DNA of 5,335 nucleotides from NCBI GenBank assembly GCA_000433335.1, contig HF996709.1, forward strand, positions 1 through 5,335, read 5' to 3'. The notes under the pieces are model-generated. The model was not told the DNA's origin, did not search any database, and saw only the letters and a list, made by a program, of their open reading frames with translations. This document shows positions 1-5,335 of this stretch, one piece after another (within the stretch, counting starts at the first letter, position 1; every line of letters starts with the position of its first letter). Both the position numbers and the translations under genes were made by a program. The stretch is from Clostridium sp. CAG:1219. Lineage in GTDB: Bacteria > Bacillota > Clostridia > TANB77 > CAG-465.

Positions 1-987
1 ATTTCTTATAAAAAAATGTTTAATGTAGATGACAAAAAAGTAAGTAGTGCACTTAGTGCAAAAATAGATCTTGAGATTGTTAAGTATTTTTCTTCTAAAT
101 TTGGGCAAATATTAAAAAATGGTGGAATAAGTACTGAAAATATAAGAAAGATCTTAGTAGACAATGTTGATGAAAAAAAAGTAAGAAAATCTAAGATGAA
201 ATTCGGACTTGTAACTGTATGTTTGTCTGATAAGGAGGTAAAACAAGTCTTTATAGATGAAATACCAAAAGGTGAGTTAATAGATTATCTTATGGCAACG
301 TCATCTCTTCCAGTATTTAAAAGAGCAAAAATAGATAATAAAAGTTATTTAGATGGTGGAGTGTATGATAACTGTCCTGTAGAAATGTTGGAAAAAAAAG
401 GTATAAAGAATGTAATAGCAATAAGAAATTACAAGAGAATGAGGATTAGAAACTATAAAAATATAATTAAGAAAAATGATATAAATCTTTATATGGTAGA
501 GCCAGTTGATAATTTGCCTGGAATATTAAAATTTGATTCCAAAAATACTAACGAGCTGTTAAGACTTGGGTACTTTGATGGGATAAAGTTTGCAAAGAAA
601 TTAGATGGAATTAGATATTACGTAAATAGCCAAGAAGAAAAAAAATTTGTCCATATGTTAGTGGACTATGATATTGATGAAATGGCTAAAATAGCAAAGG
701 GACTAGATTTTGAATTTTCAAGTTATGATAACTTGAGGAAGATATTTTTAGAAGAAATGTTAAATGCATTAGTTTCAAAAACTCTTGTAAAGGAAGCTGC
801 CACATATAAAGAGGCAGTGTATGCATTAATAGAACACGTAGCTAAAAAGGAGAATGTAGAAAAATACAAAATATATGATTTTAATGGTTTTTTAGATATA
901 GTAAAATCTAAGATAACTTTAAGAGGAAAAACTAAGCAAGAACAAGCAATATATAGATTTGTTAAATATTTAAAGTATACTGATTAA
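1..987 (+). CDS. Patatin-like phospholipase family protein, 5' end cut by window edge
   Basis: The reading frame is open from base 1 (residues ISYKK before the first ATG at 16) to TAA at 985-987, so the true start is probably upstream and the gene is partial. Counting from the ATG at 16, residues 93-121 carry the patatin signature: A-T-S-S-L-P (94-99), then Y-L-D-G-G-V-Y-D-N-C-P-V with the catalytic Asp at 113 in the DGG motif. The glycine-rich oxyanion loop and the G-x-S-x-G nucleophile, which lie about 100 or more residues before this Asp in the family, are not in the visible part. Patatin proteins are Ser-Asp dyad lipid acyl hydrolases; the substrate cannot be told here. Residues about 220-323 form a Lys/Glu-rich, mostly helical tail that I do not recognise. 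No signal peptide or membrane segment is seen in the visible part. The next gene, dpaA, starts 60 bases downstream with no terminator between, so read-through is possible. The family call is firm; the exact function is open. Confidence 0.87.
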   Translation: MSYKKMFNVDDKKVSSALSAKIDLEIVKYFSSKFGQILKNGGISTENIRKILVDNVDEKKVRKSKMKFGLVTVCLSDKEVKQVFIDEIPKGELIDYLMATSSLPVFKRAKIDNKSYLDGGVYDNCPVEMLEKKGIKNVIAIRNYKRMRIRNYKNIIKKNDINLYMVEPVDNLPGILKFDSKNTNELLRLGYFDGIKFAKKLDGIRYYVNSQEEKKFVHMLVDYDIDEMAKIAKGLDFEFSSYDNLRKIFLEEMLNALVSKTLVKEAATYKEAVYALIEHVAKKENVEKYKIYDFNGFLDIVKSKITLRGKTKQEQAIYRFVKYLKYTD

Positions 988-1017
988 TTGAATAAAAAAG
1001 CACTTCCGGAATATAAA
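988..1017 (+). promoter_or_regulatory. Weak candidate promoter ahead of dpaA
   Basis: TTGAAT at 988-993 is followed after 18 bases by TATAAA at 1012-1017, a loose match to a vegetative sigma-factor promoter. Transcription would start near 1024, just ahead of the ribosome binding site. In DNA this AT-rich such matches arise by chance. A dipicolinate synthase gene would be expected to use a sporulation (mother-cell) sigma factor, for which I found no convincing site, so this is a tentative call. Confidence 0.22.
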
Positions 1018-1034
1018 TATATAAGTATTATATT

Positions 1035-1042
1035 AGGAGGTG
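1035..1042 (+). promoter_or_regulatory. Ribosome binding site that fixes the dpaA TTG start
   Basis: AGGAGGTG at 1035-1042 is a near-perfect Shine-Dalgarno sequence. The AGGAGG core ends 7 bases before TTG at 1048. The other in-frame TTG, at 988, directly follows the patatin stop codon, has no such site, and would add 20 residues unlike the family's N-terminus. Confidence 0.88.
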
Positions 1043-1047
1043 TTTTT

Positions 1048-1827
1048 TTGAAATACTTTGTTATAGGTGAAGACAAAAGAAGCAAGGAAATAAGAAAAAT
1101 GTTTGAAGTACAAAATAGTATTGCATTAAAATATTATGAGGCAGATGTTATTGTGACTACAATTCCATTTACAAGAGATGGAACAAATATAACTGGAACT
1201 GAATTTAAAATAGAAGAACTTATAACGTTTTTGTCAGAGAGGAAAAAAATATTAATTTCTGGGAGTATCCCGTTAAATATTAGAGATATTCTAAGAGAAA
1301 AAGGAGTAGAATATTATGATGTTATGCAATCTGATAAACTTGCAATAAAAAATGCAATTCCAACAGCAGAAGGAGCAATTTTAGAAGCAATTGAAAATAG
1401 TGAAAAAACTCTTTATTCATCTAATATTTTAATTTTAGGATATGGAAAAATAGGAAAGGCACTTGCCAAAAGACTTGAGGGATTTGGAGCCAATATTTAT
1501 ATAGAAGCTAGGAAAAGTTCGGATATTGCGTATATAAGTTGTCAAAATTATCAGGCAGTTAAATTAGAGGAACTGGGAAAATATTTACCAAAATTTGATT
1601 ATATATTTAATACTGTTCCGCATATTTTATTAAATAAAGAAAGATTAGACATATTAAAAAAAGATGTCCTAATTGTTGATCTTGCATCAGTTCCAGGCGG
1701 AGTTGACTTTACTGCAGCAAAAGAACTGGGACTAAATGTTGTTTGGGCATTGTCGCTTCCATCTAAATGTGCACCAAAGTCTGCTGCAAGATACTTAAAA
1801 GAAGAAATAGAAAGTATATTTAGATAA
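1048..1827 (+). CDS. dpaA: Dipicolinate synthase subunit A (DpaA/SpoVFA)
   Basis: Dipicolinate synthase makes dipicolinic acid from the dihydrodipicolinate-level intermediate of lysine synthesis; the product is loaded into the spore core with calcium and gives heat resistance. It acts in the mother cell. From TTG at 1048 the protein is 259 residues, shorter than the roughly 300 of Bacillus SpoVFA; the N-terminal domain is compact. The start M-K-Y-F-V-I-G-E-D-K-R-S resembles the family's IGGDxR opening, with Glu in place of the second Gly. N-A-I-P-T-A-E-G-A-I is at 102-111, a Rossmann nucleotide-binding loop G-Y-G-K-I-G at 131-136, then E-A-R at 153-155, D-L-A-S-V-P-G-G-V-D-F at 211-221, and A-L-S-L-P-S-K-C-A-P-K-S-A-A at 234-247, matching the conserved C-terminal LPG-x-x-APKTA region with some changes. 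In Bacillus, spoVFB (dpaB) follows directly; here a terminator and an unrelated gene follow, so the partner subunit must be elsewhere or absent. The identification rests on motif recall and is strong. Confidence 0.9.
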   Translation: MKYFVIGEDKRSKEIRKMFEVQNSIALKYYEADVIVTTIPFTRDGTNITGTEFKIEELITFLSERKKILISGSIPLNIRDILREKGVEYYDVMQSDKLAIKNAIPTAEGAILEAIENSEKTLYSSNILILGYGKIGKALAKRLEGFGANIYIEARKSSDIAYISCQNYQAVKLEELGKYLPKFDYIFNTVPHILLNKERLDILKKDVLIVDLASVPGGVDFTAAKELGLNVVWALSLPSKCAPKSAARYLKEEIESIFR

Positions 1828-1876
1828 AGATAAAAATAATGTCGTATATAATATTTAAATTTAATAACCAATATAG

Positions 1877-1907
1877 AGTGTAGGTGCCTGTACTTACACT
1901 TTTTTTA
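1877..1907 (+). terminator. Intrinsic terminator after dpaA
   Basis: Bases 1877-1886 (AGTGTAGGTG) pair with 1891-1900 (TACTTACACT) as a 10-bp stem containing two G-U wobbles, closed by a CCTG loop at 1887-1890. Seven consecutive T bases (1900-1906) follow. It lies 50 bases past the dpaA stop and separates dpaA from the next unit. Confidence 0.88.
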
Positions 1908-1934
1908 TTAATTTAAAATCTTTTATGGTACTAC

Positions 1935-1963
1935 TTGAAAAAATATCAAGTTTAGAATAAAAT
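1935..1963 (+). promoter_or_regulatory. Probable promoter of the beta-CASP hydrolase-fmt unit
   Basis: TTGAAA at 1935-1940 and TAAAAT at 1958-1963 are separated by exactly 17 bases, a good vegetative sigma-factor match. It sits just after the dpaA terminator and about 40 bases before the next start codon. A 6-bp inverted repeat, ACTTGA (1933-1938) and TCAAGT (1946-1951), overlaps the -35 element and could be a regulator site. Confidence 0.6.
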
Positions 1964-2004
1964 AATATTGTAATTAAAACAAAAGAATAAAGAGAGGTAA
2001 ATAT

Positions 2005-3618
2005 ATGAAGATAACTTTTTTTGGCGCAGCAAGAACTGTAACAGGTTCTTGTCATATGGTAGAAACAAGTACGAAAAAATTTTTAGTTGATTGTGGACTT
2101 TTTCAAGGAAGTCTAACAGATCAAATGTTAAATTATGAGGATTTTCCCTTTAATATTAAGGATATAGATTTTGTTATATTAACTCATGCTCATATAGATC
2201 ATGCAGGAAGAATACCAAAATTATATAAACAGGGATTTGCGGGGCCTATTTATGCTACAAATGCAACAGTAGACCTTTGCAGAATAATGTTGCCAGATAG
2301 TGGTCACATACAAGAAAAAGAAATAGAGTGGGTAAATAAGAAAAGAAAAAGAGCTGGAAAAGCACCTAGTGAACCTATATATACGGCTCAAGATGCAATT
2401 GACTCATTAAAAATATTTAAAGGAATAGATTATAATGAGACTATACAAATTGATGATAGAATATCATTTAAATTAGTAGATGCAGGACATATGCTAGGAT
2501 CTAGTATAGTAGAACTTGATATTTATGAAGATGGCAAAAACGAACATGTAGTATTTACCGGAGATCTTGGAAATTTAAATATGCCAATAATCAACGATCC
2601 TACATATATAAAAAAGGCCGATCACTTAATAATAGAATCAACTTATGGCAATAGACTCCATGCAAAAATGGAAGACCAATCAGCAGAATTTATAGAAATA
2701 TTACTAAACACGATACAAAGAGGTGGTAATGTTATAATACCATCATTTGCTGTTGGAAGAACACAAGAAATACTTTATGAAATTAATAAATATGCAGCTA
2801 TGAAGGGAATAGGAAATAAAATAAATAAAATTCCTGTATACGTAGATAGTCCACTTGCAGTAAATGCTACAGAAGTATTTAAAGAAAATCCAGAATACTA
2901 TGATGAGGATGCACTAAGGTATTTACTAAAAGGTGATAATCCGCTTGATTTTGAAAATTTACATTTTGTAACTACTTCTGAAGAATCAAAAGCATTAAAT
3001 GAAGATCTAACACCAAAGGTTATTATATCAGCTTCAGGAATGTGTGAGGTAGGTAGAATAAAACATCATTTAAAACACAATTTATATAGGCCAGAATGTA
3101 CTGTGCTTTTCGTTGGATTCCAGGCAGAAGGTACTCTAGGAAGAAGAATAATGTCAGGTGAAAAACTAGTTAAAATATTTGGCGAGGAAATAGCAGTTAA
3201 TGCAGAAATTAGAACACTTGATGCATTTTCTGGACATGCAGATAAATATGGTCTTATGACATGGATTGACAAAATAGAGGATAAACCTTCTAATATATTT
3301 ATAGTACATGGAGAATATTCATCACAGCAAGCATTTAAAGATTCTATAGAAGATAAATTTGGAATAAAGTGCGCTATACCAGCTTATGGAGAAACATTTG
3401 AAATAGATGGTACAATAGATAAATCATCAGTATCATATAAATCTGTTAGATTTGATGTACTTGAACTTTTATCATTCTTAAAAGAGGACGTCGATAATAT
3501 GACTAATGTGGTAAAGACAGGATTAAAACATGGAACTACCGACACAGAACTGCATGATCTTGTTGAGAAATTAAATAAAGTAAAAAATGATTTACAAGAT
3601 ATAAAAAATATGCGTTAG
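2005..3618 (+). CDS. Beta-CASP metallo-beta-lactamase-fold hydrolase (CPSF73-like, RNA-processing type)
   Basis: The 537-residue protein has the full set of metal-binding motifs of the beta-CASP family, whose known members are mainly zinc-dependent RNA nucleases. Metallo-beta-lactamase motifs: Asp29 (LVDCGLFQG), H-A-H-I-D-H at 61-66, His162 (DAGHMLGSS) and Asp187 (FTGDLGN). Beta-CASP motifs: Glu211 (IIESTYGNR), His411 (FSGHADKYG) and His435 (FIVHGE). The beta-CASP domain between about 215 and 405 includes IIPSFAVGRTQEI (244-256) and IISASGMCEVGRIKHHL (340-356); the closing part from about 400 to 465 is the RMMBL ('RNA specificity') region. Residues about 484-537 are a charged helical extension, possibly coiled-coil. 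It is not RNase J by motif layout and length, and resembles the bacterial CPSF73-like group; its substrate cannot be read from sequence. No signal peptide is seen, so it is cytosolic. AGAGG at 1993-1997 lies 7 bases before the ATG. fmt follows 21 bases after the stop, which suggests one transcript. Confidence 0.93.
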   Translation: MKITFFGAARTVTGSCHMVETSTKKFLVDCGLFQGSLTDQMLNYEDFPFNIKDIDFVILTHAHIDHAGRIPKLYKQGFAGPIYATNATVDLCRIMLPDSGHIQEKEIEWVNKKRKRAGKAPSEPIYTAQDAIDSLKIFKGIDYNETIQIDDRISFKLVDAGHMLGSSIVELDIYEDGKNEHVVFTGDLGNLNMPIINDPTYIKKADHLIIESTYGNRLHAKMEDQSAEFIEILLNTIQRGGNVIIPSFAVGRTQEILYEINKYAAMKGIGNKINKIPVYVDSPLAVNATEVFKENPEYYDEDALRYLLKGDNPLDFENLHFVTTSEESKALNEDLTPKVIISASGMCEVGRIKHHLKHNLYRPECTVLFVGFQAEGTLGRRIMSGEKLVKIFGEEIAVNAEIRTLDAFSGHADKYGLMTWIDKIEDKPSNIFIVHGEYSSQQAFKDSIEDKFGIKCAIPAYGETFEIDGTIDKSSVSYKSVRFDVLELLSFLKEDVDNMTNVVKTGLKHGTTDTELHDLVEKLNKVKNDLQDIKNMR

Positions 3619-3639
3619 AATAAGGAGATAATATTTAAA

Positions 3640-4590
3640 ATGGCAAAAAGAGAAGATATTAAAATTGTTTTTATGGGTACACCAGAATTTGCAAAAAGTT
3701 CTTTAGAAAAGTTATACACTTCAGGTTATAATGTAGTAGCCTGCTTTACAAATCCTGACAAACCTTCAGGAAGAGGAATGCATCTTACTATGTCGCACGT
3801 TAAGGAGTATGCTGTATCTAAAAATATACCAGTGTATCAACCAGTAAAACTAAGAAATAATGAGGAAGTAATTAAGGTTTTAAAAGATATAGATCCGGAT
3901 ATCATAGTAGTTGTTGCATATGGAAAAATATTACCAGAAGAAATTTTAAATATACCACGCTATGGATGTGTAAATGTCCATGGCTCTCTGCTTCCAAAAT
4001 ATAGGGGGGCAGCGCCAATTCAGTGGGCGATAATAAATGGAGAAAAAATAACTGGTATTACTACAATGTTTATGGATAAAGGTATGGATACAGGCGATAT
4101 GCTTTTAAAAGAAGAAGTAGAGATTCTAGATAGTGATAATTTAGAAATACTTTACAATAGATTAAAAGAAGTTGGGGCTAATCTACTTATAAAAACATTA
4201 GATGGAATAGTAGATGGTACAATAATAAGAGAAAAACAAGCAGAGGAAGGAACTATAGCACCACAAATTACCCGTGAAATGACAAAAATCGATTTTAATA
4301 AGAGTGCAAGAGAAATTGTAAATTTTGTAAGGGGAATAGGCCCTGCACTTGGAACTTTTATGGTTGATAATGATGGAAATACTTTCAAAGTATTTGATGT
4401 AAAAGCGTCTTCTATTCAGTCTAGTGGAAATATAGGGGAAATTGTGCTAATAAATAAAAAACAACTTGGAATAAAATGTAGAGAGGGTGTTATTGAAATA
4501 TTAAGCATTCAAGCTCCAAATTCTAAAAGAATGGATATTGCTTCATTTCTTGCTGGTAATAAAATTAAGGGTAGCGAAAAATTTATTTAA
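3640..4590 (+). CDS. fmt: Methionyl-tRNA formyltransferase
   Basis: Fmt transfers the formyl group of 10-formyltetrahydrofolate to methionyl initiator tRNA in the cytosol, enabling bacterial translation initiation. The 316-residue protein has the normal family length. The N-terminal formyltransferase domain (about 7-190) opens with I-V-F-M-G-T-P-E-F-A (9-18). It carries the catalytic Asn112 and His114 in N-V-H-G-S-L-L-P-K-Y-R-G-A-A-P-I (112-127) and the catalytic Asp150 in M-D-K-G-M-D-T-G-D-M-L (145-155). The C-terminal tRNA-binding domain (about 210-316) begins with Q-I-T-R-E-M-T-K-I-D-F. The usual family segment near N-P-W-P-G-A is G-P-A-L-G-T here (234-239). AAGGAG at 3622-3627 is 12 bases from the ATG at 3640, slightly long, but no better start exists; the next ATG (3673) falls inside the conserved FMGTPEF motif. 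It is probably co-transcribed with the beta-CASP gene. The common partner def (peptide deformylase) is not beside it in this window. Confidence 0.97.
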   Translation: MAKREDIKIVFMGTPEFAKSSLEKLYTSGYNVVACFTNPDKPSGRGMHLTMSHVKEYAVSKNIPVYQPVKLRNNEEVIKVLKDIDPDIIVVVAYGKILPEEILNIPRYGCVNVHGSLLPKYRGAAPIQWAIINGEKITGITTMFMDKGMDTGDMLLKEEVEILDSDNLEILYNRLKEVGANLLIKTLDGIVDGTIIREKQAEEGTIAPQITREMTKIDFNKSAREIVNFVRGIGPALGTFMVDNDGNTFKVFDVKASSIQSSGNIGEIVLINKKQLGIKCREGVIEILSIQAPNSKRMDIASFLAGNKIKGSEKFI

Positions 4591-4595
4591 ATTAG

Positions 4596-4648
4596 AAAGT
4601 TTTCTAGTTTTTTAAGGAATTGAAAAATTGGAGAACTTTATTTTTTTT
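4596..4648 (+). terminator. Long intrinsic terminator after fmt
   Basis: Bases 4596-4615 pair with 4620-4639 along 20 uninterrupted positions: sixteen Watson-Crick and four G-U pairs (4602-4633, 4605-4630, 4607-4628, 4613-4622). The loop is GGAA (4616-4619), a GNRA-type tetraloop. One A and then eight T bases (4641-4648) follow. The hairpin starts 5 bases past the fmt stop. On the opposite strand the G-U pairs would become A-C mismatches, so it works best for + strand transcripts. Confidence 0.93.
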
Positions 4649-4713
4649 ATAACGATTGTCCTCTTAGTGAGAGAATTGATAATATAATTATTCTTTGCTA
4701 AAAAATTAATATT

Positions 4714-4775
4714 TTTAATATATTACTTGACTATAAAACGAATGTTTAATATAATGTTCCTAAATTTTAATATAA
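4714..4775 (+). repeat. Three phased AT-rich direct repeats around the dinD promoter
   Basis: TTTAATATA followed by A or T occurs at 4714-4723, 4745-4754 and 4766-4775. Start-to-start distances are 31 and 21 bases, close to three and two helical turns. One copy lies upstream of the -35 element, one overlaps the -10, and one lies just downstream of the likely transcription start. The copies are real, but the very AT-rich background makes a chance origin possible. Confidence 0.4.
4727..4755 (+). promoter_or_regulatory. Strong vegetative-type promoter of the dinD-like gene
   Basis: TTGACT at 4727-4732 (5 of 6 consensus bases) and TATAAT at 4750-4755 (6 of 6) are 17 bases apart, the best promoter in the window. 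Transcription should start near 4762, giving a leader of about 32 bases that includes AGGAG at 4779-4783, 10 bases before the ATG at 4794. No GAAC-N4-GTTC LexA box of the Firmicute type was found around it. Confidence 0.8.
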
Positions 4776-4793
4776 GATAGGAGCTGATATAAA

Positions 4794-5335
4794 ATGAATG
4801 AATTAGAAAAAAATCAAAGTTATAGCAATGAAACTTTTGAAGCAATCAAACATTTTGATGAAAATGGGAACGAATATTGGGAAGCAAGAGAACTAATGAA
4901 AATTTTAAAATACAACAAATGGGAAAATTTTGAAAAGGTAATAAATAAAGCCAAGGATGCTTGTAAAAATAGTAACATTAGCGTGATTGAACATTTTCCT
5001 GACGTCAGGAAGTTGTCAAAGCGAGCTAATAATGCAGAGGTATTAATAAAAGACTATAACCTAACTCGATATGCTTGTTATCTAATAGTGCAAAATGGTG
5101 ATTCGAGAAAAAAAGTAATTGCTCTTGCACAAACATATTTTGCGATACAAACTAGAAAACAAGAAATTAGCGAAAGGGAATATAGTCTATTAACAGAAGA
5201 TGAAAAAAGGTTTTACCAAAGAACTTTAACAAAAAAAGGCAATTATTATTTAAATAAAACTGCTAAAAATGCAGGAGTTAAAAACTTCGATAAATTCCAT
5301 AATTCAGGATATAAAGGATTATATAATGGAGAAAC
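4794..5335 (+). CDS. dinD: DinD-like DNA-damage-inducible protein (BRO-N family), 3' end cut by window edge
   Basis: An ATG at 4794 opens a frame with no stop to the window end, giving 180 codons of a family that is usually about 275-280 residues, so roughly the last third is missing. Family features include F-D-E-N-G-N-E-Y-W-E-A-R-E-L (21-34), V-I-N-K-A-K-D-A-C (49-57), T-R-Y-A-C-Y-L-I-V-Q-N-G-D (91-103), A-L-A-Q-T-Y-F-A-I-Q-T-R-K-Q-E (110-124) and N-S-G-Y-K-G-L-Y-N-G (170-179). In E. coli, DinD is SOS-induced and affects RecA filaments; relatives with this BRO-N-type domain are common on phages and mobile DNA. The biochemical role in Firmicutes is not established. It is alone in its unit as far as visible, behind the fmt terminator. 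It uses the CGA arginine codon twice (residues 77 and 92), a codon I did not find in frame in the other four genes; this is a weak hint of separate origin. Confidence 0.9.
   Translation, partial: MNELEKNQSYSNETFEAIKHFDENGNEYWEARELMKILKYNKWENFEKVINKAKDACKNSNISVIEHFPDVRKLSKRANNAEVLIKDYNLTRYACYLIVQNGDSRKKVIALAQTYFAIQTRKQEISEREYSLLTEDEKRFYQRTLTKKGNYYLNKTAKNAGVKNFDKFHNSGYKGLYNGE

Noticed and set aside
1004..1011. TTCCGGAA palindrome between patatin and dpaA
   Set aside because: It is only 8 bases long, does not extend outward and has no T-tract, so it is neither a terminator nor a supported operator.
1003..1028. Possible sigma-K type promoter (AC near 1002, TATA-agt-AT at 1020-1028) before dpaA
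   Set aside because: The -10 fits poorly and the implied transcript would begin on or next to the ribosome binding site.
988..1047. 20-residue N-terminal extension of dpaA from the TTG at 988
   Set aside because: The AGGAGGTG site at 1035-1042 lies inside this extension and points to TTG at 1048, where the protein begins like its family.
1599..1871. Minus-strand open frame of 90 codons over the end of dpaA
   Set aside because: It lies almost wholly antisense to conserved dpaA motifs, shows no recognisable protein features and has no convincing ribosome binding site.
1839..1883. 14-codon open frame between dpaA and its terminator
   Set aside because: It has no ribosome binding site and its end runs into the terminator stem.
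3066..3272. Minus-strand open frame of 68 codons inside the beta-CASP gene
   Set aside because: It is antisense to the conserved beta-CASP motifs, and no family or start signal supports it.
4152..4388. Minus-strand open frame of 78 codons inside fmt
   Set aside because: It is a shadow of fmt; its hydrophobic look comes from reading Lys/Glu/Asn-rich codons backwards.
4672..4694. Imperfect AT-rich inverted repeat (AGAAT ... ATTCT) upstream of the dinD promoter
   Set aside because: The arms are short and AT-only inside, with mismatches, as expected by chance in this composition.
4739..4759. LexA-like half sites (CGAAT and GTTC) over the dinD promoter
   Set aside because: The half sites are too far apart, and neither forms GAAC-N4-GTTC with neighbouring bases.

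Overview
This is a very AT-rich stretch of what looks like a low-GC Firmicute, most likely a spore-forming member of the Clostridia or a relative. Arginine is almost always AGA or AGG, ATA isoleucine codons are abundant, and Shine-Dalgarno sites are strong (AGGAGGTG, AAGGAG, AGGAG). One start codon is TTG, and intrinsic terminators with T-tracts follow the genes. A recognisable dipicolinate synthase subunit A gene points to endospore formation. Genus or species cannot be read from the window. All clear genes are on the + strand.

Layout: (1) 1-987 is the 3' part of a patatin-like phospholipase gene that starts before the window; its catalytic Asp (DGG) is visible, but its nucleophile motif lies upstream. 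(2) 1048-1827 is dpaA/spoVFA, started from a TTG behind a near-perfect ribosome binding site and closed by a clean hairpin terminator at 1877-1907. No dpaB follows it. (3) A promoter at 1935-1963 precedes a two-gene unit: a beta-CASP metallo-beta-lactamase-fold RNA-processing-type hydrolase (2005-3618) and, 21 bases later, fmt (3640-4590), the methionyl-tRNA formyltransferase of translation initiation. This unit ends in an unusually long 20-bp hairpin terminator at 4596-4648. (4) A consensus-like promoter (TTGACT, 17 bases, TATAAT) then drives a dinD-type gene (BRO-N/DinD family) from 4794, which runs off the right edge.

The genes fall into three or four transcription units rather than one pathway. 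The beta-CASP protein and fmt share RNA or translation themes and are probably co-transcribed. dpaA belongs to late sporulation. dinD belongs to a family linked to the DNA-damage response and often found on mobile or defence-associated DNA; here it has its own promoter and slightly different arginine codon use. No tRNA, rRNA, CRISPR array, insertion sequence or clear riboswitch was seen. No strong case for a wholly new system can be made from this window. The points most worth a second look are the orphan dpaA, the dinD control region with its phased AT repeats, and whatever lies beyond the right edge.
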